This document shows, piece after piece, positions 26,040-34,203 of a DNA stretch of 64,000 nucleotides. The translations under genes were made by a program, and so were the position numbers. Where the stretch lies: the NCBI RefSeq assembly GCF_000285835.1, contig NZ_HE978601.1, positions 193,827 through 257,826 of the forward strand. The letters are read 5' to 3'. The notes under the pieces are model-generated. The model had not been told where the DNA came from. It did no database searches and saw nothing but the letters and a program-made list of their open reading frames with translations. The stretch comes from Brevibacterium senegalense. Lineage in GTDB: Bacteria; Actinomycetota; Actinomycetes; Actinomycetales; Brevibacteriaceae. Position 1 is the stretch's first letter; each line of letters opens with the position of its first letter.

Positions 26040-26145
26040 CACCGAGGGACCGTTCCCCGGGTCGAGGCGCCACTGCGCGCAGTGGGCTCTCGTTCCAGGA
26101 AGCGGTCCCTCGGTGTTGGGGCTGACAGAAAGCGGTCCCTCGGTG
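26040..26145. repeat. Intergenic repeat: one inverted and two direct copies of a 13-base word
   Basis: CACCGAGGGACCG (26040-26052) is the reverse complement of CGGTCCCTCGGTG, which occurs at 26103-26115 and 26133-26145, exactly 30 bases apart. Flanks extend the match (TTCC after the first copy, GGAA before the second, AAAG before the third). A perfect 14-base palindrome CACTGCGCGCAGTG lies between at 26071-26084. The unit can fold as a hairpin with either downstream copy. No coding potential is seen across 25956-26233. It lies between genes ending on each side, so it could act as a terminator or be a mobile intergenic element. Confidence 0.7.
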
Positions 26146-26233
26146 ACGTGACTGACCGGGCGCCGGCCCCGGCGATCTGGCGATCCGGCCGGCCCCTCGG
26201 CGGTTGAGACCCGCAGCGGCGGGACGAGTCACC

Positions 26234-27727
26234 TCACAGCGGCGGGCGGCGCAGGTGGTGCTCCGTGAGCTCCTCGAAGGCCTGAGCCGCCAGCAGCAGC
26301 TCGACATCCTTGCCCGGGGCGGCGACCAGCTGGACGCCCACGGGCAGTCCGTCGCGCGTGAAGCCGGCGGGCACGGAGATCGCCGGGCACCCGGTGGCGG
26401 AGATGATCGTCGCCGCCCGCATCCACTGGAGGTAGTCCTCCTGCTGCACGCCGTCGATGTCCGCCGGGTACTCGAGGTCCTTGTCGAACGGTACGACCTG
26501 GCTGGAGGTGAGCACCAGCAGGTCGTAGTGCCCGAAGAACGCCTCGAGCGCACCCTGGAGACGACCCCGGGCCGCCTCCGCGGAGACGAGGTCGTCGACC
26601 GTGAGGTTCAGGCCCATCTCCGTGTTCCAGACGATCGCGTCCTTGAGCTGATCGCGGTGGTCGCGCAGCCGCTGTCCGTGCTGCGCGGCGAAGTCATAGG
26701 CCCGCGTCACCCGGAAGACCTCGTCCGCGTCGCGCAGATCCGGCGCGTACGCATCGACGTGCCCACCGCCCACGGCCAGGGACTGCGCGGCACGGTCCAC
26801 GACCTCGGCGACGGCGGCCTCGACCGGGAGCAGACCGCCCAGGTCAGCGGAGAAACCGATCCGCAGCCCGCGCAGGCCGGCGCCCGGCCGGTGCTCGAAC
26901 GGGTAGCGGAACTCCGGCCGGTCGAACACGCTGCCCGGCTCCGGGCGCGCGGCCGGCGCACCCGGTGCGGGACCACTGCCCACGGACATGAGCAGCGCGA
27001 CGTCGCCCACGGTCCGGGCCAGGAAGCCCGGCTGCGACAGCCACGCCCACGGCCGGCCCGGCAGGGCATGCGGGATCCGCCCGTTCGTGGGACGCATGCC
27101 CACGACGTTGTTGAACGAGCCCGGCGTGCGCAGGGACCCGCCCATGTCCGACCCGTCGCCGGAGGCCTGGATGCCCGCGGCGATCGCGGCGGCCGCACCC
27201 CCGGAGGAGCCGGCGGCGGACTTCGACGTGTCGTACGGGTTCACCGTCGTCCCGAACAGCGGGTTGAAGGTGTGGGAGCCGGCCGCGAACTCCGGCACGT
27301 TCGACTTCCCCGTCGTCACGACGCCGGCCGCGCGCAGACGGGAGATGATGAGCGAGTCCCGCACCGGCACGTTCTGGGCCAGCAGCGGCGAGCCGTACGT
27401 GGTGAGCAGCCCGGCGGTGTCGTGCGTGTCCTTGTGGGTCATCGGCACGCCGTGCAGGGGACCCAGCCGGTCGCCGCGGGAGAAGGACTCGTCGGCTGCT
27501 GCGGCGGCGGCGTAGGCGGCCTCGTCGTCGCGGGTGACGATCGCGTTCAGTGCGGGATCGACCGCGTCGATGCGCGCCAGGTGGTCCGTCAGCGCCTCGC
27601 GGGCGGAGACCTTCCCGGACGCGATCCGGGAGGCCAGTGCCCGCGTGCTCAGCCAGGTGAGCTCCGACTCGTGGGCCGCACCCGCGGCGGGCTCGAAGCG
27701 CGGCGTCTCCGCCGCCTGCCCGCTCAC
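26234..27727 (-). CDS. Amidase (amidase signature family)
   Basis: A 497-residue amidase signature enzyme with the Ser-cisSer-Lys triad: Lys99 in GVPMTHKD, cis-Ser174 in KSAAGSSGGAAAA and nucleophile Ser198 in GDGSDMGGSLRTPG, with the usual 75- and 24-residue spacing. GRIPHALPGRPWAW and the C-terminal SATGCPAISVPAGFTRDGLPVG are typical. It hydrolyses a carboxamide to acid and ammonia. The substrate is open because the family includes GatA, acylamidases and nitrile-pathway amidases. The GTG start overlaps the stop of the M20 peptidase gene (GTGA), so the two are co-translated and probably act on one amide or N-acyl compound in sequence. No GatB or GatC is nearby, so GatA itself is unlikely. 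Confidence 0.92.
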   Translation of the reverse strand: MSGQAAETPRFEPAAGAAHESELTWLSTRALASRIASGKVSAREALTDHLARIDAVDPALNAIVTRDDEAAYAAAAAADESFSRGDRLGPLHGVPMTHKDTHDTAGLLTTYGSPLLAQNVPVRDSLIISRLRAAGVVTTGKSNVPEFAAGSHTFNPLFGTTVNPYDTSKSAAGSSGGAAAAIAAGIQASGDGSDMGGSLRTPGSFNNVVGMRPTNGRIPHALPGRPWAWLSQPGFLARTVGDVALLMSVGSGPAPGAPAARPEPGSVFDRPEFRYPFEHRPGAGLRGLRIGFSADLGGLLPVEAAVAEVVDRAAQSLAVGGGHVDAYAPDLRDADEVFRVTRAYDFAAQHGQRLRDHRDQLKDAIVWNTEMGLNLTVDDLVSAEAARGRLQGALEAFFGHYDLLVLTSSQVVPFDKDLEYPADIDGVQQEDYLQWMRAATIISATGCPAISVPAGFTRDGLPVGVQLVAAPGKDVELLLAAQAFEELTEHHLRRPPL

Positions 27728-28953
27728 TTGCCCACCCGCGTGAAGAGTGCGGTGAGGCCCGCGCGGACGCCGGTGGACAGGGCCGTGGGCACGTCGTCGG
27801 GCGCGAAGTACGGCGAGTGGTTGCCGCCGGGCACACCGTTCTCCACCGTCTGCGTCTTGAACCCGCCGAAGAACCAGAACACCCCCGGCACGCCCAGCGA
27901 GTCCGCGAAGGTCCCGAAGTCCTCACTGCCGGTGGCCGGCTCCTTCTGCACGGCGCGATCCGCGCCCAGTTCTTCCTGGAGAGCTGTCAGCACTGTCTGT
28001 GCCTCCTCCTCGTCGTTGAAGCAGTGGGGGAACCTGTACATCTCCTCGATGTCCGGGTCCGGTGCGCCGGCGGCCATCGCCTCGCCGCGGATGATCCGGC
28101 TGATCGCGTCCAGGACGCGGTCGCGCACGTCCGGCTCGAACGTGCGGATGTTGAGCTCGAACACCGCCTTCGCCGGGATGATGTTCTCCTTCGTCCCCGC
28201 GTGGAAGGTGCCGACCGTCACGACCGCCATGTCCGTGCCCGCAATCTCGCGGGAGACGACCGACTGCAGCCGGGTGACCATGTAGGCGGCCAGGACCAGG
28301 GCGTCGATCGCGTTCTCCGGCTGCGAGCCATGGGCCTGCCGCCCGTGCACGGTCACCCGCAGCGAGTCCGCCATCGCCAGTGCGGTGCCCACGGGCAGCG
28401 CGACAGTGCCGGCGACGGACGGCCACACGTGCTGGCCGTAGACGGCCTCGGGGCGGGGCACGCGATCCCACAGTCCGTCCGCCACCATCGCGGCGGCGCC
28501 CGCGGCGGTCTCCTCGCCGGGCTGGAAGAGCATGACGACGGTGCCGGCCCAGGCCTCGCGGTGCAGTGTCAGCAGCCGGGCGATCTCCAGGCCGGCGGTG
28601 ATGTGGGTGTCGTGGCCGCAGCCGTGCATGACCGGCGTCGTCGTCCCATCCGACAGCGTGCCCGAGGCCGTGGACGCGTACTCGAGTCCCGTCGCCTCCT
28701 CGATGGGCAGCCCGTCCGTGTCCGCGCGGAACGCGACGACGGGGCCGTCTCCGTTCTCGATGACGGCGACCACTCCGGTCCCGCCCACGGTCTGCGTCTC
28801 AAGCCCGTAGGACTGCAGGTGCTCAGCGATCGCAGCGGCTGTCCCGTGCTCCTGCATCGACAGCTCCGGTGCGGCGTGGAATCCCCGGTAGAGCCCGACG
28901 AGCGCGTCGAGACCCTCCTCGAGACTCGCGGTCATCTCTTCCGGCAGACCCAT
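27724..28953 (-). CDS. M20 family metallopeptidase / amidohydrolase
   Basis: A 409-residue enzyme of the M20D (hippurate hydrolase/IAA-amino-acid hydrolase) type. Metal ligands and conserved motifs are visible: VMHGCGHDTHITAGL (about residues 108-122), VMLFQPGEETAAGAAAM (about 140-156), YGQHVWPSVAG (about 170), the dimerisation-domain VHGRQAHGSQPENAIDAL (about 203-220), and NHSPYFAPDD near the C-terminus. It removes an acyl group from an N-acyl amino acid or a similar amide in the cytoplasm. ATG at 28953 is chosen because GAGAGGA precedes it. A longer frame upstream has no conserved content. It forms a two-gene operon with the downstream amidase. Confidence 0.92.
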   Translation of the reverse strand: MGLPEEMTASLEEGLDALVGLYRGFHAAPELSMQEHGTAAAIAEHLQSYGLETQTVGGTGVVAVIENGDGPVVAFRADTDGLPIEEATGLEYASTASGTLSDGTTTPVMHGCGHDTHITAGLEIARLLTLHREAWAGTVVMLFQPGEETAAGAAAMVADGLWDRVPRPEAVYGQHVWPSVAGTVALPVGTALAMADSLRVTVHGRQAHGSQPENAIDALVLAAYMVTRLQSVVSREIAGTDMAVVTVGTFHAGTKENIIPAKAVFELNIRTFEPDVRDRVLDAISRIIRGEAMAAGAPDPDIEEMYRFPHCFNDEEEAQTVLTALQEELGADRAVQKEPATGSEDFGTFADSLGVPGVFWFFGGFKTQTVENGVPGGNHSPYFAPDDVPTALSTGVRAGLTALFTRVGK

Positions 28954-29205
28954 CGTGTTCCTCTCGTCAGACGATCCAGGCGCCGACCGCTCCGGCGCTC
29001 TCGCGAGGGCGCCCGGTGGGCGGTGCTCCACCTCACGGTAACGCGATTGCGCGGCCGACGACAGACACCTCTCATCCGCCGGACGCCGCTGTTGCGAAGT
29101 CGGCACACGGTGAACACACCGACCGCACCTGAGAGGAGTGGAATAGGAGCAGCGCGCGGCCCCACGCCGCCACCACGACCCGCCGCAGACGAGGAGGACC
29201 CGGAC

Positions 29206-29505
29206 GTGCCCTGTGCCAGCCCGTCACCGGAGGACCGCCGCCCCGCGTCCGCTCCGCTCGGGGACCGCGGTCCCGACCCTGTTCCGCACGACCCGCAGGT
29301 CCCGGTCGATCTCTACGGGCTGCCGGCGCTGCCGCCGCCCCAGCCGCTCCCCCGGCCCCAGCCCGCCGAGGCCCCGGTCACCGCCCGCCCCCGTCTCTCC
29401 CCGGCCGTGTGGCTGGGTGCCGTCGGGGCGGCGGTCGTGACGACGACCTCGGCGGGGGTGGGAGCCGCGGCCGCGACCGCGGTGGGCCTGCTGGCAGGAG
29501 GGTGA
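29206..29505 (+). CDS. Small Pro-rich single-pass membrane protein, 99 aa
   Basis: A GTG with an excellent ribosome site (GAGGAGGA ending 7 bases upstream) opens a 99-residue frame. Residues 1-62 are Pro/Asp-rich and probably disordered (DLYGLPALPPPQPLPRPQ). Residues 65-99 are one hydrophobic segment LSPAVWLGAVGAAVVTTTSAGVGAAAATA ending at the C-terminus. Small tail-anchored Pro-rich proteins of this style are known in actinobacteria but have no defined function. The ribosome site and the sharp hydrophobic end argue that it is real despite its small size. Confidence 0.55.
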   Translation: MPCASPSPEDRRPASAPLGDRGPDPVPHDPQVPVDLYGLPALPPPQPLPRPQPAEAPVTARPRLSPAVWLGAVGAAVVTTTSAGVGAAAATAVGLLAGG

Positions 29506-29570
29506 GTGGTGCCCGGCAGGTCCGTGGGGGTCCGCGCGTGCCGCACGGTGCGCGGGGAGGAGCCGCCGGC

Positions 29571-30020
29571 TCAGTCCGCGTCGCGGCGGGCGAGGGCGGG
29601 GAGCACACTCCACCGGGTCAGCGGCGCGAAGGTGCGCTGGGGTGTGTCGTCCGGCAGCGCGTCCGGGTCGAACCAGCCCACGGACTCGAGCTCCGCGTGC
29701 GGCACGATCCGCTCGATGTCGAAGCCGTCCGGCAGACCGCGGTGGACGAACACGTCGCCCACGACACGGTGGCCGGACTCGTTCGCGGCGTTCGCGGTGA
29801 AGGTGCCCAGCTCGTCGAGGTCGGCGGGGTCCAGGGTCAGATCCAGTTCCTCACGGACCTCCCGGAGGATCGTCTGGAGCGGGGTCTCGCCCGGTTCCGG
29901 CTTGCCGCCGGGCAGCATGAACGCGGTCGTCCCCCTCTTCCTCACCATGAGCATCGCGCCGTCGACGCGCAGCACCAGTGCGCTCACGCGGATCTCCGGG
30001 GACTCGCGGTCGGTCTGCAT
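29571..30020 (-). CDS. NUDIX hydrolase
   Basis: A 149-residue pyrophosphohydrolase. The Nudix box spans about residues 37-60: GGKPEPGETPLQTILREVREELDLTL. The GX5EX7REUXEE core is complete, while the final conserved Gly is Asp (EELDL), a tolerated variant. It hydrolyses a nucleoside diphosphate linked to another moiety, and the substrate is not predictable. ATG at 30020 is preceded by AGGAG. It stands alone on the minus strand, convergent with the small membrane protein gene. Confidence 0.9.
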   Translation of the reverse strand: MQTDRESPEIRVSALVLRVDGAMLMVRKRGTTAFMLPGGKPEPGETPLQTILREVREELDLTLDPADLDELGTFTANAANESGHRVVGDVFVHRGLPDGFDIERIVPHAELESVGWFDPDALPDDTPQRTFAPLTRWSVLPALARRDAD

Positions 30021-30236
30021 CGGGGCTCCTCGGGTCTGTGTCGTTCCGCACGCAGTCGCACCGGTCGCTGTCGCCTGCTGACCGGTCGGTTCTCCGCCAT
30101 CATGGCACTGGGAATGTGACCGTGCTGCGACCGGTCCCCGCCGATGATGCGGATCTGCAACGCCCGGACGCGCGCAGACACCGGTTCGCTCGCTAGGGTG
30201 GGCGCAGTAAGCACACCCACAGACCGGGAGCAGACG

Positions 30237-31070
30237 ATGACCTACGGCAATTCTCCGACCGACCCTTCGCAGGGCGGGGCAGGACCCTACGGCTCGGGCC
30301 CCTACTCGGGTTCGACTCCGCAGGGCGGACAGCAGCCCTACGGGTCGCCGCAGCCCCCGACCTACGGTGCGCCGGGGCAGCAGCCCTATGGGTCGCAGCC
30401 GCAGTACGGCGCGCAGCCGGGCGGACAGGCTCCGTACGGTTCGCAGGGTCAGCAGCCCTACGGTGCCGCACCCGGCGGACAGCAGGCCCCCTACGGACAG
30501 CAGCCGTACGGCGGTGCCCCCTACGGCGGCGCTCCGTCGTCCACGACGGTCGTCCCGGGGGGCCCGCCGGCACTGGGCCCGGACGGCGAGCCGATGCTCA
30601 GCCAGCCGCTCTACGGCGCCACGATCATGCAGGCGACGAAGCGCTTCTTCAAGAAGTACGCCCGCTTCTCCGGCTACGCGTCGCTCAGCGAGTACTGGTG
30701 GTCGACGCTCGCACTGAGCATCATCAGCCTCGTCCTGTCGATCCCGCTCATGATCGGCTACATCGGCATGATCGCCAGCGCCGCCACCTATGATCCGTAC
30801 TCCACCTCGTCCGCAGCCGGTGCCGGCATGGGGATCATGGGGGTCATCGCGATCATCGGCGTCATCATCGTCGGTCTCTTCTCGCTGGCGATCCTCGTCC
30901 CCACTCTGGCCATCCAGGCCCGCCGGCTGCACGACGCCGGGTTCTCCGCCCTGTTCCTGCTGCTGTACCTGATCCCCTACGTGGGGTCCCTGGTCGTCCT
31001 CGTCTTCATGTTCCTGCCCACGAAGGTCGAGGCGCGCAAGCCCGAATGGGACGACGTCAAGGGCGACTGA
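30237..31070 (+). CDS. DUF805 membrane protein with Gly/Gln/Tyr-rich N-terminus
   Basis: A 277-residue protein. Residues 1 to about 115 are low-complexity with repeated QQPYG and PYGGAP units and almost no charge, likely disordered and prion-like in composition. Residues about 125-265 form a DUF805 domain: FFKKYARFSGYASLSEYWWSTL, a hydrophobic helix SIISLVLSIPLMIGYIGMI, MGIMGVIAIIGVIIVGLFSLAIL, IQARRLHDAGFSALFLLLYLIPYVG, and a last helix ending MFLPTKVEARKPEWDDV. The RRLHD motif and aromatic SEYWW are the family hallmark. Function is unknown in general. The short GGGAG ribosome site precedes the ATG, and TAGGGT at 30194-30199 is a plausible -10. It ends at a strong shared terminator. Confidence 0.88.
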   Translation: MTYGNSPTDPSQGGAGPYGSGPYSGSTPQGGQQPYGSPQPPTYGAPGQQPYGSQPQYGAQPGGQAPYGSQGQQPYGAAPGGQQAPYGQQPYGGAPYGGAPSSTTVVPGGPPALGPDGEPMLSQPLYGATIMQATKRFFKKYARFSGYASLSEYWWSTLALSIISLVLSIPLMIGYIGMIASAATYDPYSTSSAAGAGMGIMGVIAIIGVIIVGLFSLAILVPTLAIQARRLHDAGFSALFLLLYLIPYVGSLVVLVFMFLPTKVEARKPEWDDVKGD

Positions 31071-31114
31071 GTCGCCGAGGGGCCGCTGAGCCCCGTCGCA
31101 CCCACGCAGAACGA

Positions 31115-31149
31115 GAGCGGGCCCCGGATCATCGATCCGGGGCCCGCTC
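31115..31149. terminator. Strong hairpin terminator between convergent genes
   Basis: Perfect 16-base arms with a 3-base loop: GAGCGGGCCCCGGATC, loop ATC, then the complement. It lies between the convergent DUF805 and aldehyde dehydrogenase genes, so it can serve both strands. There is no long T-tract, as is usual in high-GC actinobacteria. Confidence 0.85.
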
Positions 31150-31176
31150 GTCTCGCTCAGGCGATCAGTGCGTGTG

Positions 31177-32559
31177 TCAGCTGGTCTTCTTGTACACCAG
31201 CTGCTTGTTCACGAACTCATCCATCGCCAACGGACCCAACTCACGCCCCACACCCGAACGCTTCACACCACCGAACGGCAGATACTCCCGCGAACCCTCC
31301 GGCGCATTCAAGAACACCATGCCCGCCTCGATCTTCGAACCCACACGCTCAGCCCGCTCCAGATCCTGCGAGAACACCGCAGACCCCAGACCGAACGGCG
31401 TGTCATTCGCCAACTCGATCGCCTCGTCCTCCGACTTCACCTTGAACAACATGAACGCAGGCCCGAACAGCTCCTCGTGATACCCGCGCATGCCCGGCTT
31501 CACATCCTCGAACACCACCGGCTGCACGAACGAACCCGGCGTGTCATAGTGCTCACCACCAGCCAGCACCGTCGCACCATCAGCCTTCACCGCATCCACC
31601 TGCTCCATGAACCGCTCACGCGCAGCAGGCGACGACAACGGCGACAAGCCCGTGTCCCCCGTCGAGGGATCCGCCGGGGTGGCGGCCTTCGCCAGGCTCG
31701 TCAGCTCCGTGCGGAAATCATCGTAGATGTCCTCCATCACGATCATCCGCTTCGGCGAATTGCACGCCTGACCGTTGTTGCCCATCCGCGCACCGAAGAA
31801 CGTCTTCGCAGATTCCTTCACATCCGCCGTATCCAACAGCACATACGGATCCGAACCACCCAGCTCCAGGACGACCTTCTTCAGGTTCTTCCCCGCAGCC
31901 GCAGCCACAGCAGAACCAGCCCGCTCCGAACCCGTCACCGACACACCATGATTCAGCGGCGACGGCAGAATGATGTCCGCCACCTGCTCGTTCGTCGCGT
32001 AGATGTTGATGTACGCATCCGCAGGCACACCCGCGGCGTGGAAGATCTCCTCCATCACCGCGGACGACTTCGGATCCTGCGGCGCATGCTTCAACAGGAT
32101 CGTGTTGCCCAGCGCCAGATTCGGGGCCGCGAAACGAGCCACCTGGTAGTAGGGGAAGTTCCACGGCATGATGCCCAGCAGCGAACCCACCGGCTTCCTG
32201 CGGACGAACGCCTCCTCATCCGCACTGGTGCCCCGCAGCGGCTCGTCCTCCATGAACGCCTCCGCGTGATCCGCGAAGTACCGGTAGATCAGCTGGCACA
32301 GCTTGATCTCACCCTTCGCCTCCGGGATCGCCTTGCCCATCTCCAGATTGATGATCTCCGCGAGCTCATCAATGCGCTCACCATAGATATCCGCGACCTT
32401 CGTCAGAATCGCGGCGCGCTCGGCCACCGTCGTCTGCGACCACGACTTGAACGCATCCGCGCTGCGCTGCTGCGCATCCGCGATCTGCTCATCCGTGGCG
32501 GTCGGATACGTCTCCACCACTTCACCGGTAGCCGGATTGAGGACCTGATAGATCGACAT
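31177..32559 (-). CDS. Aldehyde dehydrogenase (succinate-semialdehyde dehydrogenase-like)
   Basis: A 460-residue NAD(P)+-dependent aldehyde dehydrogenase. Active-site Glu lies in VVLELGGSDPYVLL (about residue 226) and catalytic Cys in GNNGQACNSPKRM (about 260). The substrate tunnel segment GIMPWNFPYYQV (about 126) and C-terminal PEGSREYLPFGGVKRSG are typical of the short SSADH/GabD2-like branch. It oxidises an aldehyde such as succinate semialdehyde to the acid. AGAGGAG precedes the ATG. Codon use is odd: much of the gene uses TTG, CGT, GGT and GAT, unlike its neighbours, but a host-like patch occurs around 31660-31740, which suggests a mosaic or acquired origin. It is upstream of nothing obvious and ends at the shared hairpin. 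Confidence 0.9.
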   Translation of the reverse strand: MSIYQVLNPATGEVVETYPTATDEQIADAQQRSADAFKSWSQTTVAERAAILTKVADIYGERIDELAEIINLEMGKAIPEAKGEIKLCQLIYRYFADHAEAFMEDEPLRGTSADEEAFVRRKPVGSLLGIMPWNFPYYQVARFAAPNLALGNTILLKHAPQDPKSSAVMEEIFHAAGVPADAYINIYATNEQVADIILPSPLNHGVSVTGSERAGSAVAAAAGKNLKKVVLELGGSDPYVLLDTADVKESAKTFFGARMGNNGQACNSPKRMIVMEDIYDDFRTELTSLAKAATPADPSTGDTGLSPLSSPAARERFMEQVDAVKADGATVLAGGEHYDTPGSFVQPVVFEDVKPGMRGYHEELFGPAFMLFKVKSEDEAIELANDTPFGLGSAVFSQDLERAERVGSKIEAGMVFLNAPEGSREYLPFGGVKRSGVGRELGPLAMDEFVNKQLVYKKTS

Positions 32560-32609
32560 TGAACACTCCTCTGCGTGGGGTATCGGCACAGCCGACGATC
32601 AAGCCGACT

Positions 32610-32640
32610 AGTGTGAGTCCCACGTTAGGCGGGTCACACT
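32610..32640. promoter_or_regulatory. Possible operator upstream of the aldehyde dehydrogenase gene
   Basis: AGTGTGA (32610-32616) and TCACACT (32634-32640) are perfect inverted arms with a 17-base spacer, between the divergent aldehyde dehydrogenase and NTF2-like genes. The regulator is unknown. Confidence 0.35.
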
Positions 32641-32748
32641 CGCGAGGCAAAGGCAGTCCGGTCCGTGGCACAGTCCGCGTCCGCACTGCGGCACACCCCG
32701 AACGCAGCACACCCCGCACACAGCCCACACCGCACACTGGGAGGAACC

Positions 32749-33102
32749 ATGGCCCGCACAGAGGATCTCGCCCGTCAGTACTACACCGTCGTCGACGCCG
32801 GCGACGCGGACGCGACCATCGCGCTGTTCGCACCGGAGGCCACCTACGACCGGCCCGGCTACGACACCCTGACCGGCCCGCAGATCGGCGAGTTCTACCG
32901 CGGCGAGCGCGTCATCGCCTCCGGTGCGCACACGGTCCACGAGATCATCGCGGACGACACCCGCGCTGCGATCCGGGGCGTCTTCGAAGGCGTCCTCAAG
33001 GACGGGTCGACCGCCCGCGAGGGCTTCGCGGACTTCATGGAGTTCGACGACCAGGACCGGATCAGCGCGCGCACCACCTTCTTCTTCCGCGCGGCGGTCT
33101 GA
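32749..33102 (+). CDS. NTF2-like / SnoaL-like domain protein
   Basis: A 117-residue single-domain protein of the NTF2-like cone fold: an N-terminal helix pair (DLARQYYTVVDAGDADATIALF), then APEATYDRPGYDTLTGPQIGEFY, and C-terminal strands EGFADFMEFDDQDRISARTTFFF. The family ranges from enzymes such as ketosteroid isomerase and polyketide cyclase to ligand-binding proteins. Its position in a lipid/steroid-like catabolic neighbourhood is suggestive but not decisive. GGGAGGAACC precedes the ATG. It is divergent from the aldehyde dehydrogenase gene. Confidence 0.82.
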   Translation: MARTEDLARQYYTVVDAGDADATIALFAPEATYDRPGYDTLTGPQIGEFYRGERVIASGAHTVHEIIADDTRAAIRGVFEGVLKDGSTAREGFADFMEFDDQDRISARTTFFFRAAV

Positions 33103-33148
33103 GCCCCCTCGGGGGGGGCCGTCAGCGGGCGACACCGGTCGGCCGGTG
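33103..33148. terminator. GC-rich hairpins after the NTF2-like gene
   Basis: GCCCCC-TC-GGGGGGGGC directly follows the stop codon, and CACCGG-TCGG-CCGGTG follows at 33133-33148. Both lie between convergent genes and are plausible terminators. Confidence 0.45.
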
Positions 33149-33198
33149 ATTCCGACCGCAGGACACACCGAGCACCAGCGCCCGGTGACCGGCCGCCG

Positions 33199-34134
33199 TC
33201 AGCCGTCCGCGGCCTCGGCGTTCTCGTCCCGCAGGCGGATGATCGCCTCCTGGACGCGGTCGCGCTCCCGCGCGATCCGCGGGCGCGGCGGCAGGCCGTA
33301 GGCCTCCTCCACCTGGTCGTGCACCGGGCGCATGCCGGCCTCCGTGAGGTCCGGTTCGTGCAGGTCGATCTGCGCGAAGGACGGGCCGATGTGCTCCATG
33401 AAGCCGCGCAGGCCGGCCTCACCGCCGCCCAGGTGCATGCCCTCGAGCGGCCCCACGGCCGCCCACCGCAGTCCCAGCGATCCTGTCACGACAGCGTCCA
33501 GGCCCGCCGCGTCGACGACCCCGGACTGGACGAGGTGGACCGCCTCCCGCAGCACCGCGTTCTGCAGGCGGTTGCCCACGAACCCGCGGGTCTCCTTCGC
33601 GAGCGCCACGGGTGTGCGCCTGTACGCGCGGTAGACCTCGAGGGCCCGCTGCACGGAGTCCGGCGCCGTCCGCTCACCGGGCACCACCTCGACGAGCGGC
33701 ATGATGTGCGGCGGGTTGAACGGGTGGCCGATGAGCATGCGCGCGGCCGCTTCGTCGTCCAGGGACTGTGCGATGCGGGTGGGCAGGATCGCGGATGACG
33801 AGGACAGCAGCAGTGCGTGGGGCGCCGCCGCCTCCGCCAGCTCGACGAAGAGGGCTGCCTTGTGGTCCTCGCGCTCCGGGCCACTCTCCTGCACGAGGTC
33901 CGCGGACTCCGCCGCCTCGGCTGCGGAATCCGCGCACGTCACAGTCCGGGGGTCTGCTCCCGCCGCGGCGACGGCGGTCCCCACGACCTGCGCCAGATCC
34001 GGTCGCGGGTCGTACACCCGCACGGCCGACCCGTACGAGGCGAAGAGCCTCACCCATGACAGCCCGATCGTGCCGGCTCCGATGACGGCGACGCGGGCGG
34101 GCGGCTGCGGGGTGCGGGTGGCTGCGGTGTCCAT
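33199..34134 (-). CDS. 3-hydroxyacyl-CoA dehydrogenase family protein
   Basis: A 311-residue NAD-dependent dehydrogenase. The N-terminal Rossmann motif is VAVIGAGTIGLSW (about residues 15-27), the middle has the catalytic His region LIGHPFNPPHIMPLVEVVPG (about 135-155), and the C-terminal domain has RGFVGNRLQNAVLREAVHL. GPLEGMHLGGGEAGLRGFMEHIGPS resembles the lambda-crystallin/L-carnitine dehydrogenase subgroup more than fatty-acid-oxidation HAD, so a small hydroxy acid is a possible substrate as well as a 3-hydroxyacyl-CoA. TACCGT lies 6 bases before the ATG, suggesting a leaderless mRNA. It is divergent from a GNAT-type gene and near the acyl-CoA synthetase operon. Confidence 0.88.
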   Translation of the reverse strand: MDTAATRTPQPPARVAVIGAGTIGLSWVRLFASYGSAVRVYDPRPDLAQVVGTAVAAAGADPRTVTCADSAAEAAESADLVQESGPEREDHKAALFVELAEAAAPHALLLSSSSAILPTRIAQSLDDEAAARMLIGHPFNPPHIMPLVEVVPGERTAPDSVQRALEVYRAYRRTPVALAKETRGFVGNRLQNAVLREAVHLVQSGVVDAAGLDAVVTGSLGLRWAAVGPLEGMHLGGGEAGLRGFMEHIGPSFAQIDLHEPDLTEAGMRPVHDQVEEAYGLPPRPRIARERDRVQEAIIRLRDENAEAADG

Positions 34135-34140
34135 GCGCCC

Positions 34141-34146
34141 ACGGTA
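34141..34146 (-). promoter_or_regulatory. Candidate -10 box of the hydroxyacyl-CoA dehydrogenase gene
   Basis: TACCGT on the minus strand, then 6 bases, then the ATG at 34134. The divergent gene 34204 has the same arrangement 46 bases away. Confidence 0.4.
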
Positions 34147-34191
34147 TCCCGCTGCGCCCACGGCTTCCCGCCTTCCGGCGGCATCCGGTGG

Positions 34192-34197
34192 CACAAT
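34192..34197 (+). promoter_or_regulatory. Candidate -10 box of the GNAT-like gene (leaderless)
   Basis: CACAAT is followed by six bases (GGGTGG) and the ATG at 34204. The first position deviates from TANNNT. Confidence 0.35.
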
Positions 34198-34203
34198 GGG
34201 TGG

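Noticed and set aside
26040-26145. CRISPR array
   Set aside because: Only two direct copies with a 15-base spacer-like gap and one inverted copy, and no cas genes. Repeat and spacer lengths do not fit.
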